NCBI RefSeq assembly: GCF_001718195.1
Contig: NZ_MCNV01000040.1
Span: 1 to 58,838, forward strand
Direction: 5' to 3'
DNA: 58,838 bases
From: Paraburkholderia nodosa
GTDB lineage: Bacteria > Pseudomonadota > Gammaproteobacteria > Burkholderiales > Burkholderiaceae
Below the pieces are notes generated by a model that was not told the origin of the DNA, made no database searches, and saw only the letters and a list, made by a program, of their open reading frames with translations. A program made the translations under genes and the position numbers. Positions 54,609 through 58,838 of the stretch are shown here, one piece after another; the first letter of the stretch is position 1, and each line of letters begins with the position of its first letter.

Positions 54609-55023
54609 GATGATTCCTTTGGGTGGAGGGACCTGCTGGGTACAGAAGCGCCTCTTACGAGATTGCGCGGCAAAAAATCACTTTCGTGTGCAGATTGCGG
54701 ATCACCGTCGCCGCTTTCACCGTGACGTCGCAGTCTCTACTGCGTGTCTGCCGTCAAGTGGTGAGGTGTTTCAACTTTAAGGCCCCACGAGGGCTTTTTC
54801 GAGAGCGAAAATGCTCAATAAAGTGTCCAAAAGGATCAAACTCCACAAGGGCTCATCGGTTCGCTCGATCTTGCGACGCCGCAGCGTTCATCGCGCCGAC
54901 GCGATTGAAGTCCCTTGTCCAGATTGCATCGAAGGACCCACGGACGAAGAGCGGCCGCTCCGCGTCGACCTCGCCGGATCGTGTCCGATGTTGGTTAGAA
55001 CCGGGAGCGACAAACTTCGGGGT
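54609..55023. other. intergenic between AraC and nitroreductase genes
   Basis: About 415 bases; the expected place for the regulator's target promoter. No clear repeat or gene was seen. Confidence 0.35.
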
Positions 55024-55980
55024 CTATCGCCCCTGACGTGCGAGACGACGCCATTCACCTGGTGTCATGCCCATCCTCTCTGTGAACAAACGCCGGAATG
55101 AAGATACAGATTGGTAGCCAACTGATTCGGCTACGGCCTCTGTGGTCATCGTCGGCTTCTTCAACTCGTTTGCAGCGTGGCTCATACGGATGTCGGTTAG
55201 CAAATCAACCGCTGAGCATCCGAGCGTTTCCTGGAAATGCCGCATGAACGTGGCGCGGGACATGTTGCACAAGGCGGCCAGCTCGGGCAGGTTCCAGGCG
55301 CGCGCGGGATCGGAGAACATCGCCGAAATCGCGGGCGCCAACCGTGGGTGGCCAGCCAGCGCCAACAAGCCTGTTGGGGCCTGCTCGGATTTACTTGCCT
55401 CGCGCAGCACGATGGTGAAGAGCGCCGAACTGAGCGAATTAAGGACGGCGTAGCCGCCCACTTTTTCTCCTGTAGACTCATCACGCATGAGCCTCACAAA
55501 ATTGGCGAGAGGATTTGAGACGGACTCGACACCCGACTCATCGTCGGTACTAGAAGTGCGCACCACCAGATTTGTCGGAAGATAATTGCGAATCAGTCGG
55601 TCATGCGGCGGTTCAATAAAAAAACGACCGCATAACATATCGAGATGCTCGCCAACGCCGTCATTCTCGCTAAAGGTCCACCCAGCGAGACCCTGACGCT
55701 CGCGAGTAGGTCCGGGCTGAATTCCACTCCCGTCGTGCAGGATGTGCGCCGAGCCGTGGGGTAACAAGACGATATCTCCAGCGACCAGTTCCTTTGCCAT
55801 CCCCGTCTCGGGATCCTCGATGACTGCCTTGCCCCTGAGCACCACGTGGTAGGGGATTTCGTGGGTTGCCGCTTGATCCCACTCGACCCGCCACGGTGCT
55901 CCGTAGGCGCAGCGGACTTCAGGCCGGCCAGTGACGGTGATCAATTGCAGCAGGTGACTTAACCAGTCGAGGTGAGACAT
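55024..55980 (-). CDS. AraC-family regulator, RclR-like
   Basis: 318 residues. The N-terminal cupin-type sensor domain is followed by two helix-turn-helices (WNLPELAALCNMSRATFMRH and EAVAESVGYQSVSSFRRLF). Cys24 in EVRCAYGAPW and Cys117 in DMLCGRFF fall where E. coli RclR has its two redox cysteines (21 and 89), judged by flanking residues. It therefore may sense reactive chlorine or electrophiles by thiol oxidation. It probably activates the leftward genes below it. Confidence 0.82.
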   Translation of the reverse strand: MSHLDWLSHLLQLITVTGRPEVRCAYGAPWRVEWDQAATHEIPYHVVLRGKAVIEDPETGMAKELVAGDIVLLPHGSAHILHDGSGIQPGPTRERQGLAGWTFSENDGVGEHLDMLCGRFFIEPPHDRLIRNYLPTNLVVRTSSTDDESGVESVSNPLANFVRLMRDESTGEKVGGYAVLNSLSSALFTIVLREASKSEQAPTGLLALAGHPRLAPAISAMFSDPARAWNLPELAALCNMSRATFMRHFQETLGCSAVDLLTDIRMSHAANELKKPTMTTEAVAESVGYQSVSSFRRLFTERMGMTPGEWRRLARQGR

Positions 55981-56099
55981 AGAATTCCGTAAGGGCTCAG
56001 CATGGCGAAATCAGGTGACGGCAAAAACTCACACATTTTTAGTGCCCGAAAATCTTAACGAGGGGAGATTCTCGTTCCTCGCCGTCTGCAGTACCGAAT

Positions 56100-56810
56100 C
56101 TATCGGCCAGCACTCATCCCGCCGTCGACATGCAGCACCTCTCCCGTGACGAACGACGCTGAATCAAGAAACACAATCGCGTCGGCGATATCGCTCACCT
56201 CGCCCATGAATCCGAGTGGAACCAGCGCGGCGAGATCGTCATGGACTTCTGGCTTGTGCATAGTCGACCTGATCAAACCTGGCGCCACCGCATTCACCCG
56301 GATTCCCGTGCTTGCATACTCAATGGCAAGCGACTTCGTTGCGGCGTTGAGACCGCCCTTCGTCAATGCCGCTAGTGACGAAGAAACTCCGCTGTACGCG
56401 ATGTCGGCGACGCTCGCAGTGACGCTCACTACGTGGCCGCGAGAATGCTTCTGCATCTCCGCAATCGCCAGTTGCGTGATGTGAAAGAATCCCGCCATGT
56501 TCACATTCATCACCGCTGCGTAGTCCGCCGCGCTATGTTCTGTGAAAGGCTTGCCGATATATATGCCGGCGTTGTTCACAAGCGTGTCGATCCGTCCAAA
56601 TCGGGCGACCCCTTCGGCGATGACTTGCTGCGCCACAGCAGGATCACCAATGTCGCCAGCTATCGTCAGAACGTCTTTGTCGACAGAGGGCTCTATCGAG
56701 CGGGAGGTCGCGACGACGGCGTGGTCGAGCTTGCGGAACGCCTGAACGATGGCGGCGCCAATTCCCTGCGACGCTCCGGTAACCACCACAACCTTTCGCA
56801 ATGCGCTCAT
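56100..56810 (-). CDS. SDR-family oxidoreductase, catalytic Tyr not in place
   Basis: 236 residues with cofactor loop TGASQGIGAAIVQAF, NNAGIYIG and closing VLHVDGGMSAGR. After the Ser of VSVTAS the Y-x3-K site reads SSSLAALTKGG, so the usual Tyr is Leu or Ala depending on alignment. An earlier Tyr (IAYSG) lies too far upstream. It may be an altered-mechanism or non-catalytic SDR. Confidence 0.82.
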   Translation of the reverse strand: MSALRKVVVVTGASQGIGAAIVQAFRKLDHAVVATSRSIEPSVDKDVLTIAGDIGDPAVAQQVIAEGVARFGRIDTLVNNAGIYIGKPFTEHSAADYAAVMNVNMAGFFHITQLAIAEMQKHSRGHVVSVTASVADIAYSGVSSSLAALTKGGLNAATKSLAIEYASTGIRVNAVAPGLIRSTMHKPEVHDDLAALVPLGFMGEVSDIADAIVFLDSASFVTGEVLHVDGGMSAGR

Positions 56811-56823
56811 GATCCAGTGCCCC

Positions 56824-57108
56824 CTAACATGATGGTTCTTCAGAAAAACAACCTACTGCGGAAGCCAGAATCACCGTATGGCGATTGACTGGTTTATGCG
56901 TGCGACTCACACGAGGGCGAAATATCGGGTCGCCACGGTGTATGGCCTTACCGGACAGCGCGCAGACCGCGTCCGCAGGTGCCGATCCAATACTCCAGAT
57001 CTGGCTCTCGTAACGTCCCATGCAGGGATCACTCCAGCGGACGCTAATCGTCGTCGACGACAGTTTCTCCACAACGGAGACTTGCGAAGGCGTCGGCAGA
57101 TTTGGCAT
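56824..57108 (-). CDS. DUF3331 protein
   Basis: 94 residues: TISVRWSDPCMGRYESQIW, ADAVCALSGKAIHRGDPIFR and a final RHTVILASAV. The pattern CALSGKxIxRGD is typical of this Burkholderia family and resembles a small zinc or nucleic-acid-binding unit. It lies 13 bases ahead of the SDR gene. Confidence 0.7.
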   Translation of the reverse strand: MPNLPTPSQVSVVEKLSSTTISVRWSDPCMGRYESQIWSIGSAPADAVCALSGKAIHRGDPIFRPRVSRTHKPVNRHTVILASAVGCFSEEPSC

Positions 57109-57123
57109 GAGATATCCGCACGC

Positions 57124-57756
57124 TCAAACGTGGCTGCACGCGAGAGTGGTCAAAAGCGGCTCAATCGTCGCTATCAGAGAAGCCCGAAGTTGCGCGGATT
57201 GATCCTCATCGAGAAATGCAGTCGCCTGCAGCGGCAAATAGTGGATGGTGGTGAAGCCAATGCAAGCCAGTACGGCAGAAAGATAAGGCGTGAGGAAATC
57301 CGGCTGGTTGGCGCGTTCGCCAGTAAACACGCCACCGGAGGCAATGCCGACGAATACCGGACGGTCCCGAAGCATTCCAACCTTGCCGGCGGGCGTCGAC
57401 TGCATCGTGCGTCCGACGCGGATAAGCTGATCGATCCACGCTTTCAGGACGGACGGAACCGTCAGGTTATTCATCGGAGTACCGATGACGATCACATCGG
57501 AATCCTCGACCTCCTGAATGAGGTCCTCGGCGAAAAGTACAGCGCCAGCGGTCCTTCCTGCAGCAGCCAACGTCGCAGGCGTCGAGAGTACGTCGGCGTA
57601 GGCGGCTCCGAGATGAGGTATCGGCTCCAGCCCAAGGTCCCGGCGGCGAACCTCCACGCCCGGCAAGAGCGTTTGAATCTTTTCGACGATTCCCGCCGAG
57701 AGTTTTCGGCTATGCGATCCCAGTCTAGGGCTGCAGTCGATGTGCAGAATATTCAT
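57124..57756 (-). CDS. azoR: FMN-dependent NADH:quinone reductase / azoreductase
   Basis: 210 residues from ATG 57756. Flavodoxin-like fold: HIDCSPRLGSHSRKLSAGIV (phosphate loop), DSDVIVIGTPMNNLTVPSVL and VFVGIASGGVFTGE. Two-electron quinone or azo reduction, fitting the cluster. It is 15 bases ahead of the DUF3331 gene and divergent from the MocR-type gene. Confidence 0.87.
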   Translation of the reverse strand: MNILHIDCSPRLGSHSRKLSAGIVEKIQTLLPGVEVRRRDLGLEPIPHLGAAYADVLSTPATLAAAGRTAGAVLFAEDLIQEVEDSDVIVIGTPMNNLTVPSVLKAWIDQLIRVGRTMQSTPAGKVGMLRDRPVFVGIASGGVFTGERANQPDFLTPYLSAVLACIGFTTIHYLPLQATAFLDEDQSAQLRASLIATIEPLLTTLACSHV

Positions 57757-58118
57757 ACAATTTTCTCCAGCAGATTTTGCAGCAGCTTTGGTCGCGCGGT
57801 TGCTTGACCAGCAGACGAAATCGGGCGCGTGAAACATCGGGCACCGAGATCGAAGTGCATCTTAAATGCCTGGTTAACGAAGGCTTTGTGCAGGCTGTTT
57901 CCATCTGTGCAACACTCTGCGCCCTTGCGACTCCAGCACGGCATGAAAATGCCCCGCTCGCAGCTTCGACCGAATACAGAGAGAAAATCGGGTGCATGCT
58001 GCAAGAGCCACATTCCGTATTGACTTCGCGTTTGTAGCACTATTGGTAGGGCAGATTCTGTACTATTCACGGTGCATAAAACAGTACCAAGATTGTGATT
58101 TTCGTGTGTACCAAGACT
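57757..58118. promoter_or_regulatory. divergent azoR/mocR regulatory region with direct repeats
   Basis: About 360 bases. GTACCAAGA occurs twice as a direct repeat, at 58084-58092 and 58108-58116, a spacing of 24 bases, directly ahead of the ATG at 58119. MocR regulators bind direct repeats, so these may be its autoregulatory sites. Confidence 0.5.
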
Positions 58119-58524
58119 ATGGCTTCAGACTTGCAGATACAGCTCGACCGGACAGCGAAACGGCCCCTCACAGAGCAGATTTTTGAGAGCATCAGCAGAG
58201 CAATAGAGTCTGGGCTGCTCGAATCCGGTACACGGCTGCCATCATGGAAAGACCTTGCGTCGCAGCTCGGGGTCGCGCGCGGGACCGTTAAGGCTGCCTA
58301 TGAGCTTTTGAATGATTCACAGATGATAGAAACGTTTGGAGCTGGGGGAACGCGGGTCGCTCCGCGGCTTCGCGTCGCCACTGCTCAACGAAAGGCGGCG
58401 CGGCTCAGTTCGTTTATGAAATCATATGAGGAGATGAAGGCCGGGCCAGCGATTTTCCAGCTCGGTATTCCCGCGTTTGAAGGACTGCCGGAAAAGCTTT
58501 TTTCGCGGGCTCGCTCTTCCAACC
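58119..58524 (+). pseudogene. MocR/GntR-type regulator cut by an IS element
   Basis: Starts MASDLQIQLDRTAKRPLTEQ. The winged-helix part has RLPSWKDLASQLGVARGTVK and AAYELLNDSQMIETFGAGGT. The linker reaches AIFQLGIPAFEGLPEKLFSRA, the start of the aminotransferase-like domain, where IS481-type sequence begins (58525). The PLP-binding domain is lost. Confidence 0.8.
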
Positions 58525-58838
58525 TGTGTATGGACCGGAGACATGGGTAACAGGTGTGCGGGGACATGGGTAACACATGATCCGCTCATTCGGGATGGTC
58601 CAGGTTGATGGTTCCGAAATGATGATGCAGGAAAAACAGGTCATAGCGGTTGCCGCTTCCTGCGCTGGGGCGCACCGCAACCGGCAGCTTGTGCAGCGCA
58701 TTTGAAACCTTGAAACACCGGCACCGGAAACGGAGTTCTCCATTCCACCCCACGCGTACCACCGTGTCGTCGCTGCGATATTCGATCGGCGGCAGTGTCT
58801 CCGGATACCGGTGCGCACTGGGCCGGTAACGGGTGATC
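58525..58838 (-). mobile_element. IS481-family element, one end (continues past window)
   Basis: The end begins TGTGTATGGACCGGAGACAT and holds two copies of GGGTAACA (58554 and 58569), typical of IS481-type ends. The transposase reads inward from beyond the window. Confidence 0.7.
58586..58838 (-). CDS. IS481-family transposase, C-terminal part
   Basis: 84 codons to the TGA at 58588-58586, open at the window edge. The sequence RYRPSAHRYPETLPPIEYRS, then VGWNGELRFRCRCFKVS and FFLHHHFGTINLD matches the C-terminal domain of IS481 DDE transposases. Confidence 0.75.
   Translation of the reverse strand, partial: ITRYRPSAHRYPETLPPIEYRSDDTVVRVGWNGELRFRCRCFKVSNALHKLPVAVRPSAGSGNRYDLFFLHHHFGTINLDHPE

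Noticed and set aside
1..58838. tRNA genes, CRISPR arrays and rRNA
   Set aside because: No T-loop/acceptor combinations, regularly spaced repeats or rRNA signatures were seen on reading both strands. A covariance-model scan was not possible here.

Overview
The window is about 59 kb of GC-rich DNA with the gene families and codon use of a Burkholderiaceae genome (Burkholderia, Paraburkholderia or Caballeronia). No rRNA, tRNA or CRISPR array was seen. It reads as accessory or secondary-replicon DNA: small stress genes in paralogous sets, scars of at least four insertion-sequence families or fragments, and many frameshifted or truncated genes beside intact operons.

Layout. 1-5.3 kb: the open end of an ABC exporter, a translationally coupled pair of single-domain response regulators, a DUF2384 antitoxin-like fragment and an accessory folD. 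5.3-11 kb: an IS66 scar, then a leftward block of XRE/DUF2384 regulators, a DEDDh exonuclease and two HAD-like genes, several of them frameshifted, bounded by an XRE regulator with two operator-like palindromes. 11.8-28 kb: a stress island with a DapA paralogue, two Usp proteins, three copies of a roughly 72-78 residue membrane protein, two copies of another two-helix membrane protein, a GNAT acetyltransferase (second copy at 38.6 kb), OpgC, a lytic transglycosylase, a divergent NRAMP transporter and a CPA1 antiporter. Five transcription units in the 14-39 kb part share an upstream element TTTACG-N3-TTTTT. In three of them it lies exactly 2 bp upstream of a -35/-10 pair with the same geometry.

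27.8-40.3 kb: a complete kdp potassium-uptake operon (small ORF, kdpF, A, B, C, D, E) with a good KdpE-type site. It is flanked by a second full kdpA, a frameshifted extended kdpC joined to a copD stump, and a third kdpA fragment near 17.5 kb. 40.3-42.1 kb: a copper module (copC, outer-membrane protein, His/Cys-rich DUF2946 protein). 42.7-49.4 kb: Cache protein, nitronate monooxygenase, Vgb-like propeller, AraC remnant, SDR and a twice-frameshifted gldA.

49.5-57.8 kb: an almost entirely leftward detoxification cluster with an RclR-like AraC regulator that keeps two cysteines aligned with RclR, a DUF417 (RclC-like) membrane protein, nitroreductase, CMD/AhpD-like protein, GST, cupin, PNPOx-like protein, SDR, DUF3331 and azoreductase. 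This points to an electrophile or reactive-chlorine response. The window ends in a MocR-type regulator cut by an IS481-family element.

Together the genes suggest a potassium/envelope/low-energy stress island next to a redox-electrophile defence cluster. Functions come from reading motifs and overall family resemblance; no database search was run.
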